Shown here: positions 45,901-60,900 of the stretch, piece by piece
Numbering within the stretch: the stretch's first letter is position 1
Layout: each line of letters begins with the position of its first letter
Assembly (NCBI GenBank): GCA_036365515.1
Contig: CM070873.1
Location: forward strand, 26,766,085-26,830,084
From: Torymus aiolomorphi
Taxonomy: Eukaryota > Arthropoda > Insecta > Hymenoptera > Torymidae
Reading direction: 5' to 3'
Length of the DNA: 64,000 nucleotides
Program-made: the position numbers and the translations under genes
Notes under the pieces: model-generated
The model's input: only the letters and a program-made list of their open reading frames with translations
What the model was told of the DNA's origin: nothing
Database searches by the model: none

Positions 45901-48900
45901 AAAAAAATTTTTCTTCGTTTATTGGGATATAATGCGTTGAAAATCGCTCAAAAATACCAAATTTCAATTTTCTCAGGCTACTAGTCACAATACCCGACTA
46001 TATCATCCTGCTCTAGTGGATGGAGTATCCTTTGGGGTCGAAGGACCTAGCGGAGATGAGCAATTTTGAAAAATGTTCTACATTTCATCGTTTATTTGGG
46101 CCAAATCGACTTCAAATCGCTTGAAACCCCAAAATATCCATTTTTTTCCCACCAATCACTATACGCGACTATTTTTTTCCGCTCTATCGAATGGAAAAGG
46201 TTTTAGGACCGTAGAGCCAATAGGAAAAAAATAATTTTCAAAAATTTTGAGATATTGCAAAAATCATAGCGCCAATCGAAAGAGCAGCGCAAAATACCCC
46301 TATATATGAATTTTGGCTCAATTTGGAGAAAAAAATTTTTCTTCGTTTATTGGGATATAATGCGTTGAAAATCGCTCAAAAATACCAAATTTCAATTTTC
46401 TCAGGCTACTAGTCACAATACCCGACTATATCATCCTGCTCTAGTGGATGGAGTATCCTTTGGGGTCGAAGGACCTAGCGGAGATGAGCAATTTTGAAAA
46501 ATGTTCTACATTTCATCGTTTATTTGGGCCAAATCGACTTCAAATCGCTTGAAACCCCAAAATATCCATTTTTAAATCCCACCAATCACTATACGCGACT
46601 ATTTTTTTCCGCTCTATCGAATGGAAAAGGTTTTAGGACGTAGAGCCAATAGGAAAAAATAATTTTCAAAAATTTTGAGATATTGCAAAAATCATAGCGC
46701 CAATCGAAAGAGCAGCGCAAAATACCCCTATATATGAATTTTGGCTCAATTTGGAGAAAAAATTTTTCTTCGTTTATTGGGATATAATGCGTTGAAAATC
46801 GCTCAAAAATACCAAATTTCAATTTTCTCAGGCTACTAGTCACAATACCCGACTATATCATCCTGCTCTAGTGGATGGAGTATCCTTTGGGGTCGAAGGA
46901 CCTAGCGGAGATGAGCAATTTTGAAAAATGTTCTACATTTCATCGTTTATTTGGGCCAAATCGACTTCAAATCGCTTGAAACCCCAAAATATCCATTTTT
47001 AAATCCCACCAATCACTATACGCGACTATTTTTTTCCGCTCTATCGAATGGAAAAGGTTTTAGGACCGTAGAGCCAATAGGAAAAAATAATTTTCAAAAA
47101 TTTTGAGATATTGCAAAAATCATAGCGCCAATCGAAAGAGCAGCGCAAAATACCCCTATATATGAATTTTGGCTCAATTTGGAGAAAAAATTTTTCTTCG
47201 TTTATTGGGATATAATGCGTTGAAAATCGCTCAAAAATACCAAATTTCAATTTTCTCAGGCTACTAGTCACAATACCCGACTATATCATCCTGCTCTAGT
47301 GGATGGAGTATCCTTTGGGGTCGAAGGACCTAGCGGAGATGAGCAATTTTGAAAAATGTTCTACATTTCATCGTTTATTTGGGCCAAATCGACTTCAAAT
47401 CGCTTGAAACCCCAAAATATCCATTTTTAAATCCCACCAATCACTATACGCGACTATTTTTTTCCGCTCTATCGAATGGAAAAGGTTTTAGGACCGTAGA
47501 GCCAATAGGAAAAAATAATTTTCAAAAATTTTGAGATATTGCAAAAATCATAGCGCCAATCGAAAGAGCAGCGCAAAATACCCCTATATATGAATTTTGG
47601 CTCAATTTGGAGAAAAAAATTTTTCTTCGTTTATTGGGATATAATGCGTTAAAAATCGCTCAAAAATACCAAATTTCAATTTTCTCAGGCTACTAGTCAC
47701 AATACCCGACTATATCATCCTGCTCTAGTGGATGGAGTATCCTTTGGGGTCGAAGGACCTAGCGGAGATGAGCAATTTTGAAAAATGTTCTACATTTCAT
47801 CGTTTATTTGGGCCAAATCGACTTCAAATCGCTTGAAACCCCAAAATATCCATTTTTAAATCCCACCAATCACTATACGCGACTATTTTTTTCCGCTCTA
47901 TCGAATGGAAAAGTTTTAGGACCGTAGAGCCAATAGGAAAAAAATAATTTTCAAAAATTTTGAGATATTGCAAAAATCATAGCGCCAATCGAAGAGCAGC
48001 GCAAAATACTCCTATATATGAATTTTGGCTCAATTTGGAGAAAAAAATTTTTCTTCGTTTATTGGGATATAATGCGTTGAAAATCGCTCAAAAATACCAA
48101 ATTTCAATTTTCTCAGGCTACTAGTCACAATACTACTAGTCACAATACTCGACTATATCATCCTGCTCTAGTGGATGGAGTATCCTTTGGGGTCGAAGGA
48201 CCTAGCGGAGATGAGCAATTTTGAAAAATGTTCTACATTTCATCGTTTATTTGGGCCAAATCGACTTCAAATCGCTTGAAACCCCAAAATATCCATTTTT
48301 AAATCCCACCAATCACTATACGCGACTATTTTTTTCCGCTCTATCGAATGGAAAAGGTTTTAGGACCGTAGAGCCAATAGGAAAAAATAATTTTCAAAAA
48401 TTTTGAGATATTGCAAAAATCATAGCGCCAATCGAAAGAGCAGCGCAAAATACCCCTATATATGAATTTTGGCTCAATTTGGAGAAAAAAATTTTTCTTC
48501 GTTTATTGGGATATAATGCGTTGAAAATCGCTCAAAAATACCAAATTTCAATTTTCTCAGGCTACTAGTCACAATACCCGACTATATCATCCTGCTCTAG
48601 TGGATGGAGTATCCTTTGGGGTCGAAGGACCTAGCGGAGATGAGCAATTTGAAAAATGTTCTACATTTCATCGTTTATTTGGGCCAAATCGACTTCAAAT
48701 CGCTTGAAACCCCAAAATATCCATTTTTAAATCCCACCAATCACTATACGCGACTATTTTTTTCCGCTCTATCGAATGGAAAAGGTTTTAGGACCGTAGA
48801 GCCAATAGGAAAAAATAATTTTCAAAAATTTTGAGATATTGCAAAAATCATAGCGGCAATCTAAAGAGCAGCGCAGAATACCCCTATATATGAATTTTGG

Positions 48901-51900
48901 CTCAATTTGGAGAAAAAATTTTTCTTCGTTTATTGGGATATAATGCGTTGAAAATCGCTCAAAAATACCAAATTTCAATTTTCTCAGCCTACTAGTCACA
49001 ATACCCGACTATATCATCCTGCTCTAGTGGATGGAGTATCCTTTGGGGTCGAAGGACCTAGCGGAGATGAGCAATTTTGAAAAATGTTCTACATTTCATC
49101 GTTTATTTGGGCCAAATCGACTTCAAATCGCTTGAAACCCCAAAATATCCATTTTTAAATCCCACCAATCACTATACGCGACTATTTTTTTCCGCTCTAT
49201 CGAATGGAAAAGGTTTTAGGACCGTAGAGCCAATAGGAAAAAATAATTTTCAAAAATTTTGAGATATTGCAAAAATCATAGCGCCAATCGAAAGAGCAGC
49301 GCAAAATACCCCTATATATGAATTTTGGCTCAATTTGGAGAAAAAAATTTTTCTTCGTTTATTGGGATATAATGCGTTGAAAATCGCTCAAAAATACCAA
49401 ATTTCAATTTTCTCAGGCCACTAGTCACAATACCCGACTATATCATCCTGCTCTAGTGGATGGAGTATCCTTTGGGGTCGAAGGACCTAGCGGAGATGAG
49501 CAATTTTGAAAAATGTTCTACATTTCATCGTTTATTTGGGCCAAATCGACTTCAAATCGCTTGAAACCCCAAAATATCCATTTTTAAATCCCACCAATCA
49601 CTATACGCGACTATTTTTTTCCGCTCTATCGAATGGAAAAGGTTTTAGGACACCGTAGAGCCAATAGAAAAAAAAATAATTTTCAAAAATTTTGAGATAT
49701 TGCAAAAATCATAGCGCCAATCGAAAGAGCAGCGCAAAATACTCCTATATATGAATTTTGGCTCAATTTGGAGAAAAAATTTTTCTTCGTTTATTGGGAT
49801 ATAATGCGTTGAAAATCGCTCAAAAATACCAAATTTCAATTTTCTCAGGCTACTAGTCACAATACCCGACTATATCATCCTGCTCTAGTGGATGGAGTAT
49901 CCTTTGGGGTCGAAGGACCTAGCGGAGATGAGCAATTTTGAAAAATGTTCTACATTTCATCGTTTATTTGGGCCAAATCGACTTCAAATCGCTTGAAACC
50001 CCAAAATATCCATTTTTAAATCCCACCAATCACTATACGCGACTATTTTTTTCCGCTCTATCGAATGGAAAAGGTTTTAGGACCGTAGAGCCAATAGGAA
50101 AAAATAATTTTCAAAAATTTTGAGATATTGCAAAAATCATAGCGCCAATCGAAGAGCAGCGCAAAATACCCCTATATATGAATTTTGGCTCAATTTGGAG
50201 AAAAAAATTTTTCTTCGTTTATTGGGATATAATGCGTTGAAAATCGCTCAAAAATACCAAATTTCAATTTTCTCAGGCTACTAGTCACAATACCCGACTA
50301 TATCATCCTGCTCTAGTGGATGGAGTATCCTTTGGGGTCGAAGGACCTAGCGGAGATGAGCAATTTTGAAAAATGTTCTACATTTCATCGTTTATTTGGG
50401 CCAAATCGACTTCAAATCGCTTGAAACCCCAAAATATCCATTTTTAAATCCCACCAATCACTATACGCGACTATTTTTTTCCGCTCTATCGAATGGAAAA
50501 GGTTTTAGGACCGTAGAGCCAATAGGAAAAATAATTTTCAAAAATTTTGAGATATTGCAAAAATCATAGCGCCAATCGAAAGAGCAGCGCAAAATACCCC
50601 TATATATGAATTTTGGCTCAATTTGGAGAAAAAATTTTTCTTCGTTTATTGGGATATAATGCGTTGAAAATCGCTCAAAAATACCAAATTTCAATTTTCT
50701 CAGCCTACTAGTCACAATACCCGACTATATCATCCTGCTCTAGTGGATGGAGTATCCTTTGGGGTCGAAGGACCTAGCGGAGATGAGAAATTTTGAAAAA
50801 TGTTCTACATTTCATCGTTTATTTGGGCCAAATCGACTTCAAATCGCTTGAAACCCCAAAATATCCATTTTTAAATCCCACCAATCACTATACGCGACTA
50901 TTTTTTTCCGCTCTATCGAATGGAAAAGGTTTTAGGACCGTAGAGCCAATAGGAAAAAAATAATTTTCAAAAATTTTGAGATATTGCAAAAATCATAGCG
51001 CCAATCGAAAGAGCAGCGCAAAATACCCCTATATATGAATTTTGGCTCAATTTGGAGAAAAAAATTTTTCTTCGTTTATTGGGATATAATGCGTTGAAAA
51101 TCGCTCAAAAATACCAAATTTCAATTTTCTCAGGCTACTAGTCACAATACCCGACTATATCATCCTGCTCTAGTGGATGGAGTATCCTTTGGGGTCGAAG
51201 GACCTAGCGGAGCGGAGATGAGCAATTTTGAAAAATGTTCTACATTTCATCGTTTATTTGGGCCAAATCGACTTCAAATCGCTTGAAACCCCAAAATATC
51301 CATTTTTAAATCCCACCAATCACTATACGCGACTATTTTTTTCCGCTCTATCGAATGGAAAAGGTTTTAGGACCGTAGAGCCAATAGGAAAAAAATAATT
51401 TTCAAAAATTTTGAGATATTGCAAAAATCATAGCGCCAATCGAAAGAGCAGCGCAAAATACCCCTATATATGAATTTTGGCTCAATTTGGAGAAAAAATT
51501 TTTCTTCGTTTATTGGGATATAATGCGTTGAAAATCGCTCAAAAATACCAAATTTCAATTTTCTCAGGCTACTAGTCACAATACCCGACTATATCATCCT
51601 GCTCTAGTGGATGGAGTATCCTTTGGGGTCGAAGGACCTAGCGGAGATGAGCAATTTTGAAAAATGTTCTACATTTCATCGTTTATTTGGGCCAAATCGA
51701 CTTCAAATCCCTTGAAACCCCAAAATATCCATTTTTAAATCCCACCAATCACTATACGCGACAATTTTTTTCCGCTCTATCGAATGGAAAAGGTTTTAGG
51801 ACCGTAGAGCCAATAGGAAAAAATAATTTTCAAAAATTTTGAGATATTGCAAAAATCATAGCGCCAATCGAAAGAGCATCGCAAAATACCCCTATATATG

Positions 51901-54900
51901 AATTTTGGCTCAATTTGGAAAAAAATTTTTCTTCGTTTATTGGGATATAATGCGTTGAAAATCGCTCAAAAATACCAAATTTCAATTTTCTCAGCCTACT
52001 AGTCACAATACCCGACTATATCATCCTGCTCTAGTGGATGGAGTATCCTTTGGGGTCGAAGGACCTAGCGGAGATGAGCAATTTTGAAAAATGTTCTACA
52101 TTTCATCGTTTATTTGGGCCAAATCGACTTCAAATCGCTTGAAACCCCAAAATATCCATTTTTAAATCCCACCAATCACTATACGCGACTATTTTTTTCC
52201 GCTCTATCGAATGGAAAAGGTTTTAGGACCGTAGAGCCAATAGGAAAAAAATAATTTTCAAAAATTTTGAGATATTGCAAAAATCATAGCGCCAATCGAA
52301 AGAGCAGCGCAAAATACCCCTATATATGAATTTTGGCTCAATTTGGAGAAAAAAATTTTTCTTCGTTTATTGGGATATAATGCGTTGAAAATCGCTCAAA
52401 AATACCAAATTTCAATTTTCTCAGGCTACTAGTCACAATACCCGACTATATCATCCTGCTCTAGTGGATGGAGTATCCTTTGGGGTCGAAGGACCTAGCG
52501 GAGATGAGCAATTTTGAAAAATGTTCTACATTTCATCGTTTATTTGGGCCAAATCGACTTCAAATCGCTTGAAACCCCAAAATATCCATTTTTAAATCCC
52601 ACCAATCACTATACGCGACTATTTTTTTCCGCTCTATCGAATGGAAAAGGTTTTAGGACCGTAGAGCCAATAGGAAAAAAATAATTTTCAAAAATTTTGA
52701 GATATTGCAAAAATCATAGCGCCAATCGAAAGAGCAGCGCAAAATACCCCTATATATGAATTTTGGCTCAATTTGGAGAAAAAATTTTTCTTCGTTTATT
52801 GGGATATAATGCGTTGAAAATCGCTCAAAAATACCAAATTTCAATTTTCTCAGCCTACTAGTCACAATACCCGACTATATCATCCTGCTCTAGTGGATGG
52901 AGTATCCTTTGGGGTCGAAGGACCTAGCGGAGATGAGCAATTTTGAAAAATGTTCTACATTACATCGTTTATTTGGGCCAAATCGACTTCAAATCGCTTG
53001 AAACCCCAAAATATCCATTTTTAAATCCCACCAATCACTATACGCGACTATTTTTTTCCGCTCTATCGAATGGAAAAGGTTTTAGGACCGTAGAGCCAAT
53101 AGGAAAAAATAATTTTCAAAAATTTTGAGATATTGCAAAAATCATAGCGCCAATCGAAAGAGCAGCGCAAAATACCCCTATATATGAATTTTGGCTCAAT
53201 TTGGAGAAAAAAAAAATTTTTCTTCGTTTATTGGGATATAATGCGTTGAAAATCGCTCAAAAATACCAAATTTCAATTTTCTCAGCCTACTAGTCACAAT
53301 ACCCGACTATATCATCCTGCTCTAGTGGATGGAGTATCCTTTGGGGTCGAAGGACCTAGCGGAGATGAGCAATTTTGAAAAATGTTCTACATTTCATCGT
53401 TTATTTGGGCCAAATCGACTTCAAATCGCTTGAAACCCCAAAATATCCATTTTTAAATCCCACCAATCACTATACGCGACTATTTTTTCCGCTCTATCGA
53501 ATGGAAAAGGTTTTAGGACCGTAGAGCCAATAGGAAAAAAATAATTTTCAAAAATTTTGAGATATTGCAAAAATCATAGCGCCAATCGAAAGAGCAGCGC
53601 AAAATACCCCTATATATGAATTTTGGCTCAATTTGGAGAAAAAAATTTTTCTTCGTTTATTGGGATATAATGCGTTGAAAATCGCTCAAAAATACCAAAT
53701 TTCAATTTTCTCAGGCTACTAGTCACAATACCCGACTATATCATCCTGCTCTAGTGGATGGAGTATCCTTTGGGGTCGAAGGACCTAGCGGAGATGAGCA
53801 ATTTTGAAAAATGTTCTACATTTCATCGTTTATTTGGGCCAAATCGACTTCAAATCGCTTGAAACCCCAAAATATCCATTTTTAAATCCCACCAATCACT
53901 ATACGCGACTATTTTTTTCCGCTCTATCGAATGGAAAAGGTTTTAGGACCGTAGAGCCAATAGGTAAAAATAATTTTCAAAAATTTTGAGATATTGCAAA
54001 AATCATAGCGCCAATCGAAAGAGCAGCGCAAAATACCCCTATATATGAATTTTGGCTCAATTTGGAGAAAAAAATTTTTCTTCGTTTATTGGGATATAAT
54101 GCGTTGAAAATCGCTCAAAAATACCAAATTTCAATTTTCTCAGCCTACTAGTCACAATACCCGACTATATCATCCTGCTCTAGTGGATGGAGTATCATTC
54201 TTGGTCGAAGGACCTAGCGGAGATGAGCAATTTTGAAAAATGTTCTACATTTCATCGTTTATTTGGGCCAAATCGACTTCAAATCGCTTGAAACCCCAAA
54301 ATATCCATTTTTAAATCCCACCAATCACTATACGCGACTACTATTTTTTTCCGCTCTATCGAATGGAAAAGGTTTTAGGACCGTAGAACCAATAGGTAAA
54401 AATAATTTTCAAAAATTTTGAGATATTGCAAAAATCATAGCGCCAATCGAAAGAGCAGCGCAAAATACCCCTATATATGAATTTTGGCTCAATTTGGAGA
54501 AAAAAATTTTTCTTCGTTTATTGGGATATAATGCGTTGAAAATCGCTCAAAAATACCAAATTTCAATTTTCTCAGCCTACTAGTCACAATACCCGACTAT
54601 ATCATCCTGCTCTAGTGGATGGAGTATCCTTTGGGGTCGAAGGACCTAGCGGAGATGAGCAATTTTGAAAAATGTTCTACATTTCATCGTTTAGGTGAGC
54701 CACATCGACTCCAAATCGCATGAAACTCCAAAATATCCATTTTTAAATCACATAAATCACTATACGCGACTATTTTTTTCCGCTGTATCGAATGGAAAAG
54801 GTTTTAGGACCGTAGAGCCAATAGGAAAAAATAATTTTCAAAAATTTTGAGATATTGCAAAAATCATAGCGCCAATCGAAAGAGCAGCGCAAAATACCCC

Positions 54901-57900
54901 TATATATGAATTTTGGCTCAATTTGGAGAAAAAAATTTTTCTTCGTTTATTGGGATATAATGCGTTGAAAATCGCTCAAAAATACCAAATTTCAATTTTC
55001 TCAGGCTACTAGTCACAATACCCGACTATATCATCCTGCTCTAGTGGATGGAGTATCCTTTGGGGTCGAAGGACCTAGCGGAGATGAGCAATTTTGAAAA
55101 ATGTTCTACATTTCATCGTTTATTTGGGCCAAATCGACTTCAAATCGCTTGAAACCCCAAAATATCCATTTTTAAATCCCACCAATCACTATACGCGACT
55201 ATTTTTTTCCGCTCTATCGAATGGAAAAGGTTTTAGGACCGTAGAGCCAATAGGTAAAAATAATTTTCAAAAATTTTGAGATATTGCAAAAATCATAGCG
55301 CCAATCGAAAGAGCAGCGCAAAATACCCCTATATATGAATTTTGGCTCAATTTGGAGAAAAAATTTTTCTTCGTTTATTGGGATATAATGCGTTGAAAAT
55401 CGCTCAAAAATACCAAATTTCAATTTTCTCAGCCTACTAGTCACAATACCCGACTATATCATCCTGCTCTAGTGGATGGAGTATCCTTTGGGGTCGAAGG
55501 ACCTAGCGGAGATGAGCAATTTTGAAAAATGTTCTACATTTCATCGTTTATTTGGGCCAAATCGACTTCAAATCGCTTGAAACCCCAAAATATCCATTTT
55601 TAAATCCCACCAATCACTATACGCGACTATTTTTTTCCGCTCTATCGAATGGAAAAGGTTTTAGGACCGTAGAGCCAATAGGAAAAAAAATAATTTTCAA
55701 AAATTTTGAGATATTGCAAAAATCATAGCGCCAATCGAAAGAGCAGCGCAAAATACCCCTATATATGAATTTTGGCTCAATTTGGAGAAAAAAATTTTTC
55801 TTCGTTTATTGGGATATAATGCGTTGAAAATCGCTCAAAAATACCAAATTTCAATTTTCTCAGCCTACTAGTCACAATACCCGACTATATCATCCTGCTC
55901 TAGTGGATGGAGTATCCTTTGGGGTCGAAGGACCTAGCGGAGATGAGCAATTTTGAAAAATGTTCTACATTTCATCGTTTATTTGGGCCAAATCGACTTC
56001 AAATCGCTTGAAACCCCAAAATATCCATTTTTAAATCCCACCAATCACTATACGCGACTATTTTTTTCCGCTCTATCGAATGGAAAAGGTTTTAGGACCG
56101 TAGAGCCAATAGGAAAAAATAATTTTCAAAAATTTTGAGATATTGCAAAAATCATAGCGCCAATCGAAAGAGCAGCGCAAAAATCATAGCGCCAATCGAA
56201 AGAGCAGCGCGTAATACCCCTATATATGAATTTTGGCTCAATTTGGAGAAAAAATTTTTCTTCGTTTATTGGGATATAATGCGTTGAAAATCGCTCAAAA
56301 ATACCAAATTTCAATTTTCTCAAGCTACTAGTCACAATACCCGACTATATCATCCTGCTCTAGTGGATGGAGTATCCTTTGGGGTCGAAGGACCTAGCGG
56401 AGATGAGCAATTTTGAAAAATGTTCTACATTTCATCGTTTATTTGGGCCAAATCGACTTCAAATCGCTTGAAACCCCAAAATATCCATTTTTAAATCCCA
56501 CCAATCACTATACGCGACTATTTTTTTCCGCTCTATCGAATGGAAAAGGTTTTAGGACCGTAGAGCCAATAGGAAAAATAATTTTCAAAAATTTTGAGAT
56601 ATTGCAAAAATCATAGCGCCAATCGAAAGAGCAGCGCAAAATACCCCTATATATGAATTTTGGCTCAATTTGGAGAAAAAAATTTTTCTTCGTTTATTGG
56701 GATATAATGCGTTGAAAATCGCTCAAAAATACCAAATTTCAATTTTCTCCTACTAGTCACAATACCCGACTATATCATCCTGCTCTAGTGGATGGAGTAT
56801 CCTTTGGGGTCGAAGGACCTAGCGGAGATGAGCAATTTTGAAAAATGTTCTACATTTCATCGTTTATTTGGGCCAAATCGACTTCAAATCGCTTGAAACC
56901 CCAAAATATCCATTTTTAAATCCCACCAATCACTATACGCGACTATTTTTTTCCGCTCTATCGAATGGAAAAGGTTTTAGGACCGTAGAGCCAATAGGAA
57001 AAAAATAATTTTCAAAAATTTTGAGATATTGCAAAAATCATAGCGCCAATCGAAAGAGCAGCGCAAAATACCCCTATATATGAATTTTGGCTCAATTTGA
57101 GAAAAAAATTTTTCTTCGTTTATTGGGATATAATGCGTTGAAAATCGCTCAAAAATACCAAATTTCAATTTTCTCAGCCTACTAGTCACAATACCCGACT
57201 ATATCATCCTGCTCTAGTGGATGGAGTATCCTTTGGGGTCGAAGGACCTAGCGGAGATGAGCAATTTTGAAAAATGTTCTACATTTCATCGTTTATTTGG
57301 GCCAAATCGACTTCAAATCGCTTGAAACCCCAAAATATCCATTTTTAAATCCCACCAATCACTATACGCGACTATTTTTTTCCGCTCTATCGAATGGAAA
57401 AGGTTTTAGGACCGTAGAGCCAATAGGAAAAAATAATTTTCAAAAATTTTGAGATATTGCAAAAATCATAGCGCCAATCGAAAGAGCAGCGCAAAATACC
57501 CCTATATATGAATTTTGGCTCAATTTGGAGAAAAAAATTTTTCTTCGTTTATTGGGATATAATGCGTTGAAAATCGCTCAAAAATACCAAATTTCAATTT
57601 TCTCAGCTTACTAGTCACAATACCCGACTATATCATCCTGCTCTAGTGGATGGAGTATCCTTTGGGGTCGAAGGACCTAGCGGAGATGAGCAATTTTGAA
57701 AAATGTTCTACATTTCATCGTTTATTTGGGCCAAATCGACTTCAAATCGCTTGAAACCCCAAAATATCCATTTTTAAATCCCACCAATCACTATACGCGA
57801 CTATTTTTTTCCGCTCTATCGAATGGAAAAGGTTTTAGGACCGTAGAGCCAATAGGAAAAAATAATTTTCAAAAATTTTGAGATATTGCAAAAATCATAG

Positions 57901-60900
57901 CGCCAATCGAAAGAGCAGCGCAAAATACCCCTATATATGAATTTTGGCTCAATTTGGAGAAAAAAATTTTTCTTCGTTTATTGGGATATAATGCGTTGAA
58001 AATCGCTCAAAAATACCAAATTTCAATTTTCTCAGGCTACTAGTCACAATACCCGACTATATCATCCTGCTCTAGTGGATGGAGTATCCTTTGGGGTCGA
58101 AGGACCTAGCGGAGATGAGCAATTTTGAAAAATGTTCTACATTTCATCGTTTATTTGGGCCAAATCGACTTCAAATCGCTTGAAACCCCAAAATATAATT
58201 TTTAAATCCCACCAATCACTATACGCGACTATTTTTTTCCGCTCTATCGAATGGAAAAGGTTTTAGGACCGTAGAGCCAATAGGAAAAAAATAATTTTCA
58301 AAAATTTTGAGATATTGCAAAAAAAATCATAGCGCCAATCGAAAGAGCAGCGCAAAATACCCCTATATATGATTTTGGCTTCAATTTGAGAAAAAAATTT
58401 TTCTTCGTTTATTGGGATATAATGCGTTGAAAATCGCTCAAAAATACCAAATTTCAATTTTCTCAGCCTACTAGTCACAATACCCGACTATATCATCCTG
58501 CTCTAGTGGATGGAGTATCCTTTGGGGTCGAAGGACCTAGCGAAGATGAGCAATTTTGAAAAATGTTCTACATTTCATCGTTTATTTGGGCGAAATCGAC
58601 TTCAAATCGCTTGAAACCCCAAAATATCCATTTTTAAATCCTACCAATCACTATACGCGACTATTTTTTTCCGCTCTATCGAATGGAAGAGGTTTTAGGA
58701 CCGTAGAGCCAATAGGAAAAAAATAATTTTCAAAAATTTTGAGATATTGCAAAAATCATAGCGCCAATCGAAAGAGCAGCGCAAAATACCCCTATATATG
58801 AATTTTGGCTCAATTTGGAGAAAAAAATTTTTCTTCGTTTATTGGGATATAATGCGTTGAAAATCGCTCAAAAATACCAAATTTCAATTTTCTCAGCCTA
58901 CTAGTCACAATACCCGACTATATCATCCTGCTCTAGTGGATGGAGTATCCTTTGGGGTCGAAGGACCTAGCGGAGATGAGCAATTTTGAAAAATGTTCTA
59001 CATTTCATCGTTTATTTGGGCCAAATCGACTTCAAATCGCTTGAAACCCCAAAATATCCATTTTTAAATCCCACCAATCACTATACGCGACTATTTTTTT
59101 CCGCTCTATCGAATGGAAAAGGTTTTAGGACCGTAGAGCCAATAGGAAAAAAATAATTTTCAAAAATTTTGAGATATTGCAAAAATCATACAGCCAATCG
59201 AAAGAGCAGCGCAAAATACCCCTATATATGAATTTTGGCTCAATTTGGAGAAAAAAATTTTTCTTCGTTTATTGGGATATAATGCGTTGAAAATCGCTCA
59301 AAAATACCAAATTTCAATTTTCTCAGGCTACTAGTCACAATACCCGACTATATCATCCTGCTCTAGTGGATGGAGTATCCTTTGGGGTCGAAGGACCTAG
59401 CGGAGATGAGCAATTTTGAAAAATGTTCTACATTTCATCGTTTATTTGGGCCAAATCGACTTCAAATCGCTTGAAACCCCAAAATATCCATTTTTAAATC
59501 CCACCAATCACTATACGCGACTATTTTTTTCCGCTCTATCGAATGGAAAAGGTTTTAGGACCGTAGAGCCAATAGGTAAAAATAATTTTCAAAAATTTTG
59601 AGATATTGCAAAAAACATAGCGCCAATCAAAAGTGCAGCGCAATATACCCCTATATATGTATTTTGGCTCAATTTGAAATATAAAAATTTTCTTCGTTTA
59701 TTGGGATATAATGCGTTGAAAATCGCTCAAAAATACCAAATTTCAATTTTCTCAGGCTACTAGTCACAATACCCGACTATATCATCCTGCTCTAGTGGAT
59801 GGAGTATCCTTTGGGGTCGAAGGACCTAGCGGAGATGAGCAATTTTGAAAAATGTTCTACATTTCATCGTTTATTTGGGCCAAATCGACTTCAAATCGCT
59901 TGAAACCCCAAAATATCCATTTTTAAATCCCACCAATCACTATACGCGACTATTTTTTTCCGCTCTATCGAATGGAAAAGGTTTTAGGACCGTAGAGCCA
60001 ATAGGAAAAAATAATTTTCAAAAATTTTGAGATATTGCAAAAATCATAGCGCCAATCGAAAGAGCAGCGCAAAATACCCCTATATATGAATTTTGGCTCA
60101 ATTTGGAGAAAAAAATTTTTCTTCGTTTATTGGGATATAATGCGTTGAAAATCGCTCAAAAATACCAAATTTCAATTTTCTCAGCCTACTAGTCACAATA
60201 CCCGACTATATCATCCTGCTCTAGTGGATGGAGTATCCTTTGGGGTCGAAGGACCTAGCGGAGATGAGCAATTTTGAAAAATGTTCTACATTTCATCGTT
60301 TATTTGGGCCAAATCGACTTCAAATCGCTTGAAACCCCAAAATATCCATTTTTAAATCCCACCAATCACTATACGCGACTATTTTTTTCCGCTCTATCGA
60401 ATGGAAAAGGTTTTAGGACCGTAGAGCCAATAGGAAAAAAATAATTTTCAAAAATTTTGAGATATTGCAAAAATCATAGCGCCAATCGAAAGAGCAGCGC
60501 AAAATACCCCTATATATGAATTTTGGCTCAATTTGGAGAAAAAAATTTTTCTTCGTTTATTGGGATATAATGCGTTGAAAATCGCTCAAAAATACCAAAT
60601 TTCAATTTTCTCAGGCTACTAGTCACAATACCCGACTATATCATCCTGCTCTAGTGGATGGAGTATCCTTTTGGGTCGAAGGACCTAGCGGAGATGAGCA
60701 ATTTTGAAAAATGTTCTACATTTCATCGTTTATTTGGGCCAAATCGACTTCAAATCGCTTGAAACCCCAAAATATCCATTTTTAAATCCCACCAATCACT
60801 ATACGCGACTATTTTTTTCCGCTCTATCGAATGGAAAAGGTTTTAGGACCGTAGAGCCAATAGGAAAAAAATAATTTTCAAAAATTTTGAGATATTGCAA

